Shown: piece by piece, positions 16,025 to 24,320 of the stretch
How the letters are laid out: every line of letters starts with the position of its first letter
How positions within the stretch are numbered: the stretch's first letter is position 1
DNA from: CAYLJV01 sp964510375
Lineage (GTDB): Archaea > Hadarchaeota > Hadarchaeia > Hadarchaeales > JAGGTB01
Assembly (NCBI GenBank): GCA_964510375.1
Contig: CAZEBR010000017.1
Coordinates: forward strand, 1 to 37,195
DNA: 37,195 nucleotides
Direction: 5' to 3'
Translations under genes and position numbers: made by a program
Notes under the pieces: model-generated
Databases searched by the model: none
Told to the model about the DNA's origin: nothing
The model's input: the letters and a program-made list of their open reading frames with translations, nothing else

Positions 16025-17917
16025 CTATTCTTTAAAGAATTTTTGAAGGCCTTTAATTATTTTGATCATATAATTATAGAAGCCTTCAGGGAAGAACATG
16101 ATAATCAGGATGAGCAAAATGCCTAAAATCAATTGTGAATGTCCAAAAAATAGAGAAGAAGTAATATCTTTCATGAAAACAAATATAAATGCGCCAAGAA
16201 CCGGACCAACAAGTGTACCTAGTCCTCCAAGTACGGACATGATCGTGAAATTAAGGAGAATAAACAGTCCAAACTGACTAGGAGATATCCATCCCGAGTA
16301 CATGGATAAAAGCATCCCTCCGATACCTGCACAAATCCCAGAAAATATGTATACGCTTAATTTCGAATTTATAACGTTAAATCCTAGTGACTGAACTTTT
16401 TTCTCATGACCTCCCGATGCCCTATATACATATCCTAATGGACTTTCCAAAATATACCTACTTGCATAATATAAACATGCAAGAGCTGCCACTGTTAGAA
16501 GATATAGGGGAAGTAAATTCGTCAAATCAATATTGAGAAGAGGTCCGAAAAGGTTCACATCAGGAACTGATAAACCTTCTGTGCCTCCCGTTATATCCAA
16601 CCTTTGGAAGGTGTTTGATACAACTAACGATACACCAATGGTTGCTGTAGCAAATCCCAATCCTGCACCGGCCTGAAGGCAAACGTAACCCATCACTGCA
16701 GCAAGAGCAGCACTAACTAAGATTACAAGGATGAGAATTACAAAGAATGAGTTTGTTAAATGAATTCCAACCATGGCAATAGTATAACCCCCTACTCCTA
16801 CCAGAGCTGTATGACCCAGTGAGATTAACTTGCCGTAACCCATTGCGATGTCAAAACTCATTGTAATTATCCCGAAAATAATGGAATAAGTAGCCAAGCG
16901 GAGGAAGGATGTCCCTAGAATGTAACTAGCCACGAAAGGAACTACCAAAAACAGGGATAGAAATGCTCCTCTACCCAGCCATTGCTTAACCTCCTTATCT
17001 AACTCAATCCTCTCAAAAGAAAAGAAAGCTTGTCTACTCTCCATAGATAAGGCCTCTTTACCAAAAAATCCGGATGGTTTGTAAATCAAAACCACTACAA
17101 GTAAACCGTATAGAATTGTCCATGTAAATGCTGGAAGGAAGTTCTTCAATACCACATTAGCAAATCCTAGTATTATTCCACCACCAATTGCCCCCTTAAA
17201 GTTCCCTAACCCGCCGATAAATGCAACAATAATAACTGTGAACAAAATTTGATGGCCCAACCCAAGACTAACGACAGTCATAGGACCATACATAAATCCC
17301 CCGATGCCCGCCAATGCGATGCCTATCCCAAAAAGAAGAGTATAAAATTTATTGATATTAATTCCGAGAACTCCTAGCATCACCTTATCCTGTGATCCAG
17401 CTCTGGCAATAATATTAAGATTAGTTCTATCCATTAAAACGTATACAATAATTAGCACAACAACCGCAATTAACATGAAAAAAAGACGATAAAAAGAATA
17501 AGAAAAAGATCCAATACTCAAAGTTCCACCTAGAAAAGAAGGAACAGTAAAGGTCTTGAACCCTTTTCCCCATACCAAACTCACTAAGTCCTCAATTATA
17601 AAAATAAGAGCGAAAGACGTCAGAACTTGGGCCGCAGGCCCCTTATCATAAAGATTATGAAATGTTAGTCTTTCCGTTAAAACCCCTATTCCAAAAGTTG
17701 CTATCGCAACTAACGGAATAGTCCCCAGAAAGCTCCCTGTATACTTATAAATACTAAGTCCAAGATAGGCGCCCACCATGAAAAAACTGCCATGTGCAAA
17801 ATTCAAAACGTCCAAAACACCAAAAATAAGAGAAAATCCGGACGCGGCCAGAGCAAAAATTAGACCCAACGACAGGCCATTCAAAAACATAGTCAAAACG
17901 GACTGTAATAAAGCCAT
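16025..17917 (-). CDS. Fused branched-chain-type ABC permease (LivH-LivM)
   Basis: A 630-residue membrane protein that joins the two permeases of a LIV/urea-type ABC importer in one chain. Residues 1-290 are LivH-like (LNGLSLGLIFALAASGFSLI, VLDVLNFAHGSFF, GGLGNFKGAIGGG). A hydrophilic linker of about 30 residues (KEALSMESRQAFFSFERIEL, then DKEVKQWLGRG) follows. Residues 320-630 are LivM-like (MGYGKLISLGHTALVGVGGY, GGTEGLSVPD, GGLGTLVGPVLGAF). Each half has about eight or nine hydrophobic segments. The start is ATG behind a weak GGGA. The two ATPases and the binding protein lie upstream on the same strand. The stop is TAG followed at once by TAA. Confidence 0.9.
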   Translation of the reverse strand: MALLQSVLTMFLNGLSLGLIFALAASGFSLIFGVLDVLNFAHGSFFMVGAYLGLSIYKYTGSFLGTIPLVAIATFGIGVLTERLTFHNLYDKGPAAQVLTSFALIFIIEDLVSLVWGKGFKTFTVPSFLGGTLSIGSFSYSFYRLFFMLIAVVVLIIVYVLMDRTNLNIIARAGSQDKVMLGVLGININKFYTLLFGIGIALAGIGGFMYGPMTVVSLGLGHQILFTVIIVAFIGGLGNFKGAIGGGIILGFANVVLKNFLPAFTWTILYGLLVVVLIYKPSGFFGKEALSMESRQAFFSFERIELDKEVKQWLGRGAFLSLFLVVPFVASYILGTSFLRLATYSIIFGIITMSFDIAMGYGKLISLGHTALVGVGGYTIAMVGIHLTNSFFVILILVILVSAALAAVMGYVCLQAGAGLGFATATIGVSLVVSNTFQRLDITGGTEGLSVPDVNLFGPLLNIDLTNLLPLYLLTVAALACLYYASRYILESPLGYVYRASGGHEKKVQSLGFNVINSKLSVYIFSGICAGIGGMLLSMYSGWISPSQFGLFILLNFTIMSVLGGLGTLVGPVLGAFIFVFMKDITSSLFFGHSQLILGILLILIIMFFPEGFYNYMIKIIKGLQKFFKE

Positions 17918-18002
17918 GTTATCGGTCCCAATTCATTTTTTCCTTATCCTTTTTTACTCTTCACTTACTCCAAAGTTCGGAATACCACCAGTTGCACGGT
18001 TA

Positions 18003-18713
18003 TTATATCGACAAGTACCTTTTTACTTCTTCTAAATTATCTTCTATGACATTATCATCCCCCTCTATCTTTATCTCACCATTATGCAAAACATAGTGAT
18101 AGTCCGCTAATTTTAAACAAAAATCCAAATTATTTTCGGCTATTATGAAGGACATCTTCTTTTTTCTTTTCAACTCGCTAATAATATCCTTTATCCCCTC
18201 TCTAATTTTCGGTGCTAATCCCTCACATGGTTCGTCAACCATAACCAACTTAGGTTGGCCAAAAAAACACCTAGACAGAGCTAACATCTGACGTTCACCT
18301 CCACTTAAAAAACTCGCAGGGACGTCTTCTCTCTCAGTCAGTTCATGAAAAAGATCTTCATATAACTCCTGAGTAAACCAAACGTCCTCGCTTCTATTCA
18401 ACTTCCCTAATTCATTATTCTCTTTGACCGTCAACTCGTCGAAGATCCTTTTATCTTGAGGCACTAAACCAATTCCATTTTTACTCCTCTTATATGACGG
18501 TTGTTCTGTAATGTCCTCCTCATCAAATGTGATTTCACCGTCCGAGGGAATAAGGACCCCCATCAAAGTTCTAAAAAGAGTTGTTTTACCTGCTCCGTTT
18601 CTGCCTAGCACAGATCGAATTTCCCCTTCATCAATGGATAAGGAAATCCCTTTCAAAACTAAACTTTGAGGGATATATTGACTGTTAATGCCATCAGCTT
18701 TCAACAACGCCAC
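18003..18713 (-). CDS. livF: ABC importer ATPase, LivF type
   Basis: One of the two ATPases of the LIV-type importer, 236 residues. Walker A is GRNGAGKT (37-44), the Q-loop region is GLVPQDKRIFDELTV, the signature is LSGGERQ (136-142) and Walker B is LVMVDEP. GTG is the start codon; it overlaps the end of livG by 20 bases and follows TAGGAGGAT, so translation is coupled. The permease gene comes next on the same strand. Confidence 0.93.
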   Translation of the reverse strand: MALLKADGINSQYIPQSLVLKGISLSIDEGEIRSVLGRNGAGKTTLFRTLMGVLIPSDGEITFDEEDITEQPSYKRSKNGIGLVPQDKRIFDELTVKENNELGKLNRSEDVWFTQELYEDLFHELTEREDVPASFLSGGERQMLALSRCFFGQPKLVMVDEPCEGLAPKIREGIKDIISELKRKKKMSFIIAENNLDFCLKLADYHYVLHNGEIKIEGDDNVIEDNLEEVKRYLSI

Positions 18714-19458
18714 ACGACGATCCTCCTAAATAAGCTTCCTGAACCGTTTCATTCTTTGAAACCTCTTCCGGTTCCCCCTTTTCAAGAATAGATCCATGAT
18801 GAAGGCAGACAACCTTGTCTACAAAGTCAAATAGTAGCTCTAGATTATGTTCTATAATAATAAAGGATTTTTCTTCCCCCCCGATATCCGTTACTTTCTC
18901 CATCAGAGAAAGGGCCTTATCCTTTTCCATTCCAGAAGTAGGTTCATCCAATAAATAAATAGAAGAATCATTAGCTAAAGCCGTTCCCACCTCCAAAAAA
19001 CGTTGCGCGCCGTAAGGCAAGGAGCCCGAAATTGTATCTCGGTATTCATCCAACCATAATTCGGACATAATGTCTTCTGCTCTTTTAACAGCTTCACTCT
19101 CTTTTGTATAATGCTTCAGACCGGATTCTCTCATAGATCCGATTAACAAGTTTTCGAAAACAGTAAAGTCAGTGACAAAACTATTGATTTGAAAGCTCCG
19201 AGCTATTCCTTTTTTAGCTATAGTATGAGGTTTTAAACCTGTGATATCCTTTTCCTCCAAAAATATTCGTCCATTATCAGGCTTGTACACTCCAGTGATG
19301 ACATTAAAAAGAGTAGTTTTTCCCGCTCCGTTCGGACCGATCAGCCCTAAAATCTCCCCTTTTTTCAAGGTCATATTTATATTCTCAAGGGCCGTAAAAC
19401 CACCAAACGTCTTAGTTACTGATTCTATGCATAAGGGCTCACTCATAGTATCAAGCAC
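18694..19458 (-). CDS. livG: ABC importer ATPase, LivG type
   Basis: The second ATPase of the importer, 254 residues. Walker A is GPNGAGKT (41-48), GIARSFQINSF follows the Q-loop, the signature is the diverged LPYGAQRF usual in LivG proteins, and Walker B is IYLLDEPTSG. The first possible codon is GTG at 19458 behind AGGA; the ATG at 19446 gives MSEPLCIES and looks like the usual family start, so the start is open. The gene overlaps livF by 20 bases and begins 31 bases after the binding-protein gene. Confidence 0.92.
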   Translation of the reverse strand: MLDTMSEPLCIESVTKTFGGFTALENINMTLKKGEILGLIGPNGAGKTTLFNVITGVYKPDNGRIFLEEKDITGLKPHTIAKKGIARSFQINSFVTDFTVFENLLIGSMRESGLKHYTKESEAVKRAEDIMSELWLDEYRDTISGSLPYGAQRFLEVGTALANDSSIYLLDEPTSGMEKDKALSLMEKVTDIGGEEKSFIIIEHNLELLFDFVDKVVCLHHGSILEKGEPEEVSKNETVQEAYLGGSSCGVVES

Positions 19459-19489
19459 ATTTCCTATCGATCCTATTTCAACTGGTTCA

Positions 19490-20764
19490 CTAGTTGTTTT
19501 GCCTGAGACTCATGATCTCTTCTCTTGACCTATAGAGATGTTCTGGGTTTGTCACGGCGAACAACTGCTCCAATCCGGGTACCTCTTCACCTGCAGCGGG
19601 TTCAGTGAGTACACCAAAGCCAATCCCCCTTTCTAAGACAAGTTGATGATCGAAATCCCTGAAATAAGCTTTTCCACGGACAGAATTAATCTCTATATCT
19701 TCTAACACTGTCACTAACTCATCCGGGTCAGTGGAACCTGCTTCTTCTACAGCGGCTTTGTAGAAATCCATAATCTCTAGGATTTCGTACCCAAAGTGAG
19801 TTGGGGGTCCTCCCATATTCTCTCTTGAATACTCGATGAATTCACTCATTTCAGGAATATCATCGTACATAGTAGCCGAATATCCTGTAAGCGTGTACAT
19901 ACCTACACCATCGGACCCGACTCCTGCCCTGTAGTTATAGGAAACAAGAGGACTCGCAATTATATTGAGGTTTTCCTTAAGACCCGCTCTACTTGCCTGC
20001 TTAACGAATCCTATTAACGAGCCACCGACAATTCCGGTGTAGAGAACATCGGCGTCAGAGTTTTTAATTTGACTTATATATGTAGAAAAATCACTAGTTC
20101 CCGCCTCGACCCATGTCTCTCCTACGATGTTATACTCCACATCCCTCTTTTCAAGCCAGTATTTCGCAGAACTTACTGCATTTCTGCCATACTCCTCATC
20201 ATTAGCTAGGAAATACACATTAGAACCTGAATAATTCTCAATAAAGGACGGAAGGGGTGCAGCCCCCATAATATTGTTGAGGGTACAGTGAAACATATAT
20301 TCATTATACTTCTCTCCAGTGATACTTGCTGCAGTCTCCAAAGGGAAGAAAAGCATACCTTCTTCCCCACAATAGTCTTGAACAGCAAGGGAACCACTTG
20401 TAGTCCCCATTATAAAATCTACATTTTTTTCTTGAACCATATTCTTAGCTTCAGTTAAGGCGACTGTTGGATTGGCCTCAGAGTCGGCCTTAACATATGT
20501 GACTTCCCGACCTAGAAGTCCCCCTTGCTCATTGATTTTATCAAGTTTGTACTGCAAGGAAAATTCAGCCCATTCACCTACAAAAGAATGGTGTCCCGAA
20601 AATGGAGATAAAAGTCCGATTTTTATCGGTTCATTTTCCTCTCCCCCTTGCTGTCCCTGAGTCATTACAAAAGCGAGCGCTCCGAGAATCAACGCTACCG
20701 CAACAATCACACCGACAATCTTGCCTTTTGGGCTTAACCCTTTTTCCACCCGGTCTGAAAACAT
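19490..20764 (-). CDS. Substrate-binding protein of LIV/urea-type ABC importer
   Basis: A 424-residue periplasmic-binding-like protein (type I fold, Leu/Ile/Val or urea/amide-binding class). One N-terminal membrane segment (about 15-34: VGVIVAVALILGALAFV) acts as anchor or signal. The binding domain starts with IKIGLLSPFSGHHSFVG, then GTTSGSLAVQDYC, FFPLETAAS and FHCTLNNIMGAAPL. The FFPLE-like segment recalls UrtA/AmiC-type proteins, but the ligand is unknown. Because the corrinoid methyltransferase genes are adjacent, a methylated compound is an attractive ligand (inference). Ends TAG TGA. The ribosome binding site is weak (AAGTGA). Confidence 0.9.
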   Translation of the reverse strand: MFSDRVEKGLSPKGKIVGVIVAVALILGALAFVMTQGQQGGEENEPIKIGLLSPFSGHHSFVGEWAEFSLQYKLDKINEQGGLLGREVTYVKADSEANPTVALTEAKNMVQEKNVDFIMGTTSGSLAVQDYCGEEGMLFFPLETAASITGEKYNEYMFHCTLNNIMGAAPLPSFIENYSGSNVYFLANDEEYGRNAVSSAKYWLEKRDVEYNIVGETWVEAGTSDFSTYISQIKNSDADVLYTGIVGGSLIGFVKQASRAGLKENLNIIASPLVSYNYRAGVGSDGVGMYTLTGYSATMYDDIPEMSEFIEYSRENMGGPPTHFGYEILEIMDFYKAAVEEAGSTDPDELVTVLEDIEINSVRGKAYFRDFDHQLVLERGIGFGVLTEPAAGEEVPGLEQLFAVTNPEHLYRSREEIMSLRQNN

Positions 20765-21103
20765 GTTCTTTCACTTCTCATATTCACTAAAAAAGTTTTG
20801 GGATTTGGATTTTTACTCATTAAAGCTATGTTCTCGTTTAATTTTTTGCCCAATCAAAATCTTCATAAAAATGAGTATTCTTCTGGAACCATAAAACGTC
20901 TCTGATAATTCCAATTTTGTTAATTTTTCAATCTTTTCCGGCTAACCACAATCTAAACTACTAATTAATGTTAAGCTGGTGTTGTTATCGAGAGTTTTAA
21001 CTCTGTAAAAAGATTTAAGATTCTACCATTATTAGCTAGCAATTGTACTTCATAGATCGAAATTCAGATATCTACTTTCATAAAAATTAAAAAATAGGGA
21101 GAT
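20765..21103. promoter_or_regulatory. A/T-rich intergenic region upstream of the ABC importer operon
   Basis: No gene found on either strand. It must hold the promoter of the binding-protein operon. A short perfect dyad, AGAGTT-TT-AACTCT, lies at 20991-21004 and could be an operator or a hairpin, but short dyads are common in A/T-rich DNA. Confidence 0.4.
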
Positions 21104-21130
21104 AGGTAGAGGGCATAATCTACGCTACCT
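21104..21130 (-). terminator. Hairpin terminator of the MFS transporter gene
   Basis: On the minus strand, 12 bases after the stop of the transporter gene, AGGTAG and CTACCT form a 6-bp stem around a 15-base loop. About 10 bases later the transcript runs into TATTTTTTAATTTTT. The stem is short, so this is a moderate call. Confidence 0.45.
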
Positions 21131-21141
21131 CGTAGGGGGCT

Positions 21142-22347
21142 TTAATCGTAGGGGTCTTTAAGGAAAGCAATGAATATCACCGACGCCGCTATTATACCAG
21201 CGGCAACCCAATAGGCAGTCATGTATCCATAGCCAATTGCAAGTGGTATAACTATCATTGGCATTCCTTGCCATGACCAGAAACGGCTGACGAAACGAGT
21301 TACGCTGGCTGCACCTGCAATATCCTGAGGCCTAATCATATCCTCCGCGTCCGGGAACATGGACTGGAACTTTAGATACAGAGGCATCACTGGACCTGAC
21401 GCAAAACCTGCCAATGCTGCGACTACCCAAAGTAACATAGATCCACCTGACATGAACGTCAGAGGTATTGCAACTCCTGTAAGTGGCACTACGATCATCA
21501 TCATCTTCTTCACATTTTCTATTCTATCGCTAACCCTAGGTATCGACAACGCTCCAACAAGTCGGGCTAGAGTAAACACCGAAACCACCATTCCTCCTGT
21601 AGCCATTGAAATCCCGTATTCGCCATTTAACGCTCCTGGAATCGTTGCAGGGAATGCAACTAACATGGAAAGAGTCATGCCGCTCGCCATACCCAGCAAC
21701 CAAGGAGTCTTGGTTCCTAAGGAACGCTTAGCGCCTTCTATAATGTCTCCATATTGGAATTCCTTTCCAGCTGGCGCATCTTTGACAATTACAAAGAATA
21801 CGACAGTCAGTATTGCCGCTATTGCTGTGTACATATAGTGCCCTGTGAACCACCCGGGGAAATTGGGGGCTATAAATCCAGTTGCCAATGTAATTGCACC
21901 CATTGTCCCAACGGAAAATAGGCCAGTCGACATTCCCATTTCACGAGGTGGGAACCACGTATGTATCAATTTCGGCCCAACTAGGAATAGTGACGCCATT
22001 CCAATTCCGAATATCACTTGTGCAAGGAACAACCACGCGAATCCCATCGGTATCGTTCTCATGAAGAGTCCGATCACTCCGATAGAACTCAAAATACCAA
22101 TGGATTTTCGAACACCTATTTTATCGATAATAAGACCAATTGGAATTATCAGAACGATCTGTGCGAGCGTATGTGCTGTAAATATCCAGCCATACTGTCC
22201 CTCGGTTATTCCGAAAATATCCTGAATCGTATATTGTAGCGGCGGATAAATGTATAGAGAACTCATATAGACAAATATAATTGCAATCAAAGCTGCTAGA
22301 ACTGCCCACCGATATGTTGGATACTCGTTATCACTATTTTCACTCAT
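21142..22347 (-). CDS. MFS transporter, oxalate/formate antiporter (OFA) family
   Basis: A 401-residue, 12-helix major facilitator protein of the OFA type, which exchanges small carboxylates or similar solutes across the cell membrane. Supporting segments are YPPLQYTIQDIFGITEGQYGW in helix 1-2, the loop GLIIDKIGVRKSIG, the LVGPKLIHTWFPPREMGM stretch typical of the family, and RVSDRIENVKK in the second half. I start it at the ATG at 22347 behind GAGGTGA; the upstream ATG at 22377 has no ribosome binding site. It lies upstream of the ABC importer operon in the same direction, separated by about 377 bases and a hairpin. Substrate unknown. Confidence 0.88.
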   Translation of the reverse strand: MSENSDNEYPTYRWAVLAALIAIIFVYMSSLYIYPPLQYTIQDIFGITEGQYGWIFTAHTLAQIVLIIPIGLIIDKIGVRKSIGILSSIGVIGLFMRTIPMGFAWLFLAQVIFGIGMASLFLVGPKLIHTWFPPREMGMSTGLFSVGTMGAITLATGFIAPNFPGWFTGHYMYTAIAAILTVVFFVIVKDAPAGKEFQYGDIIEGAKRSLGTKTPWLLGMASGMTLSMLVAFPATIPGALNGEYGISMATGGMVVSVFTLARLVGALSIPRVSDRIENVKKMMMIVVPLTGVAIPLTFMSGGSMLLWVVAALAGFASGPVMPLYLKFQSMFPDAEDMIRPQDIAGAASVTRFVSRFWSWQGMPMIVIPLAIGYGYMTAYWVAAGIIAASVIFIAFLKDPYD

Positions 22348-22560
22348 ATTATTCACCTCACCACAAATACCTAACATGCGATTAAATAGTTTTGGGTTTC
22401 TATATCAAACCGATGATTACTTAAAAATATTTAGGATTTGTTCCCACTTTCGGAATGAGAGTTCTTCAAGCTCTCCTTAAGGAGACATTCACAATGTATA
22501 TTCTGGAAAGTTCCGGAACCCCATTAAGCCTACCCACAATAATAGATAATTTCAGGGAAA

Positions 22561-23097
22561 CTATTTCACTACGTCTTCCGCTTTGGACTCATATGTTTTC
22601 AAAGCCTCTTCACCGAAAAGCACGAAGCCCCCCTTCTTCACACTGTTCAACTCTCCAGCCTTTCCCTCCACAGCCTGGAGAGATACTACAGCCGCTTCTC
22701 CCATGGGATAGCGAAACGCACCAGTAGAAATCGCCGGGAAAGCAACGGAACTGATCCCTTCCTCCTCGGCTATTTGGAGGGCGTTCCTGTAGCAATCGGC
22801 CAATAATTCGTCGGAAGGTTCGTCCCGACCGTAAACGGGACCTAGACAGTGAATAACTTTCTCGTTAGGCAGATTGTAGGCGTCAGTTATGACGGCTTCA
22901 CCGGGCTCAATGGGAGCATACTGCCGACACGCCCTGTCCAGTTCGGGGCCTGCAGCTCTATGAATCGCCCCAGCAACTCCTCCTCCAGGTCTAAGCTGGG
23001 CGTTCGCAGCGTTCACAACCGCCTCATATTCCGGCTGAGAGACAATATTGCCCTGCCGTATCTCCAAAACTAGTCCTTCTATCTTCCTTTCCATCAT
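22561..23097 (-). CDS. Macrodomain protein (ADP-ribose-binding)
   Basis: A 178-residue macrodomain protein of the MacroD/Af1521 type, which binds ADP-ribose and often removes acetyl or ADP-ribosyl groups. Motifs: QGNIVS, AVVNAANAQLRPGGGVAGAI (substrate loop 1), HCLGPVYG and ISTGAFRYPMGEAA (loop 2). It is a single-domain protein of normal length. The start may be either of two adjacent ATG codons after a weak GTGAAAAA. It stands alone. The stop is TAG, followed two codons later by TGA. Confidence 0.94.
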   Translation of the reverse strand: MMERKIEGLVLEIRQGNIVSQPEYEAVVNAANAQLRPGGGVAGAIHRAAGPELDRACRQYAPIEPGEAVITDAYNLPNEKVIHCLGPVYGRDEPSDELLADCYRNALQIAEEEGISSVAFPAISTGAFRYPMGEAAVVSLQAVEGKAGELNSVKKGGFVLFGEEALKTYESKAEDVVK

Positions 23098-23348
23098 TTT
23101 TTCACTGAATAAGCTTATCTTTAACTTTGCCGAAGAGCTTTTTCAGAGCAAACCTCTTTTCCATCGCAAAATGTACTTGATTGGCTTACCTTATTCATCA
23201 AAAAAGATGATTGATCAAGACTTTACATATTTCCTTTTATACTCTTTTTAAGTAAAGTGGATAATTGGACTAATTTCGAGGGATCTAGCCTGTGGCCTAT
23301 CATTTCAAGCTTATCGAACCGGAGGTCTTTGTGGAATTATCAGTAAAA
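23098..23348. other. Non-coding stretch downstream of the small membrane protein gene
   Basis: A/T-rich sequence without a convincing frame, RNA gene or repeat. It contains the upstream region of the macrodomain gene at its left end. Confidence 0.4.
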
Positions 23349-23489
23349 TTATTCCTCAATCGCGGACTCTACAATGGGCACAATGAGGAACAGGAGGAAC
23401 AGAAAGAACAGATAGTACAGGTCTGGATGAAAGTATCCCAAAAACCCTAAGAAGCCCAGCCAACCCAAGTGATGGTAATCAAAATCCAT
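23349..23489 (-). CDS. Small membrane protein, 46 aa
   Basis: An ATG-to-TAA frame. It begins MDFDYHHLGWLGFLGFLGYF, with the repeated G-[FW]-L pattern seen in very small archaeal membrane proteins, continues HPDLYYLFFLFLLFLIVP and ends acidic (ESAIEE). Two hydrophobic segments are predicted. There is no ribosome binding site, but a TATA-like TTTAAATA (23517-23524) lies about 32 bases upstream of the ATG, as for a leaderless mRNA. Function unknown. Confidence 0.6.
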   Translation of the reverse strand: MDFDYHHLGWLGFLGFLGYFHPDLYYLFFLFLLFLIVPIVESAIEE

Positions 23490-23516
23490 TAAATCAACAT
23501 TCAATTTTCATTATCC

Positions 23517-23524
23517 TATTTAAA
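23517..23524 (-). promoter_or_regulatory. TATA box of the small membrane protein gene
   Basis: TTTAAATA on the minus strand, centred about 32 bases before the ATG at 23489. The spacing fits transcription starting within a few bases of the start codon. Confidence 0.45.
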
Positions 23525-23566
23525 AAAATTTTGCTAGAAAAAGAAAGGAAAAAGAAATCTGGCAAG

Positions 23567-24091
23567 TCATTTCAGCTCTGACATAGTCTTCAGGCCGTCC
23601 ACTCCTTTATCCATCCATCCCTCAATCATGTACACTTTTTCATCGTATTCGTCGGAAACGTCCGCCGCAACGACTTCGCCGACGAATATCACGTGATCCC
23701 CAGTTTCAAAGGAATTTACCTTCTCGCACTCAAAGCAGGCGACGGAATCCTCTATCAGTGGAGTGTCCACCTTGGAAGCAGAATCTGTTTCAAGTTCGGT
23801 CTCCTCTAATTTATTCACATCGGCCCCTGATTTGCTTCCGCAAAACATCACGGCCTACTTTTGGACCTCGCTCGGGAAAGCCACGACGAAATCATCGGAA
23901 TTTCCCAACATCTCACAAGTGTATTTCGATTTTCCGATGCTGACTGCGACCATGCTTGGGTCCATCGATGTGAACATGCACCATCCTGCCGGCATAACGT
24001 TCGGTTTTCCGTTTTTATCGGTTGAGACTACCCACACTATCCAGTCGGGCAACATCCGTCCCTTCGCTTCTTCCGGGCTAGCTTCTCTCAA
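23567..24091 (-). pseudogene. Flavin reductase-like FMN-binding protein with in-frame TAG
   Basis: Two consecutive frames in the same register read as one flavin reductase-like (split-barrel, FMN-binding) protein of about 174 codons. The first part begins at TTG 24091 behind a strong GGGGGTGAT and holds VMPAGWCMFTSMDPSMVAVSIG and FVVAFPSEVQK. After a TAG at 23855-23857 the frame continues AVMFCGSKSGADVNKLE, then SKVDTPLIEDSVACFECE and GDHVIFVGEVV, which is the second half of the same fold. There is no frameshift. The TAG may be a nonsense mutation, a sequencing error, or a read-through codon such as pyrrolysine. A separate restart at the GTG or ATG just after the TAG is possible, but there is no ribosome binding site for it. 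Confidence 0.75.
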
Positions 24092-24320
24092 ATTATCACC
24101 CCCACATTAAGGTTCCTCTTCTGGATATTTTTATCAGTTTTTATCCCCTCCGAATCGCGAGGAATTTTCTGCAAGTCAGAAATCTACTGTCTATTACTGA
24201 AAAAGGATATCAATTTATAAGGACACTTCAAATAATGAGAAAAATTTTCGTTCTTAGAACAAGTCAATATTTAAAAAAGGGGAGTGGGAGTAAAGTTCGA
24301 TTCCTCCCTACAGATCACGA

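Noticed and set aside
22455..22727. Plus-strand frame over the end of the macrodomain gene
   Set aside because: It runs antisense to a well-supported gene and has low-complexity composition.
23855..23857. Genome-wide reassignment of TAG to an amino acid
   Set aside because: TAG ends the aldo/keto reductase and flavodiiron protein at their natural C-termini without a close second non-TAG stop, so it still works as a stop.
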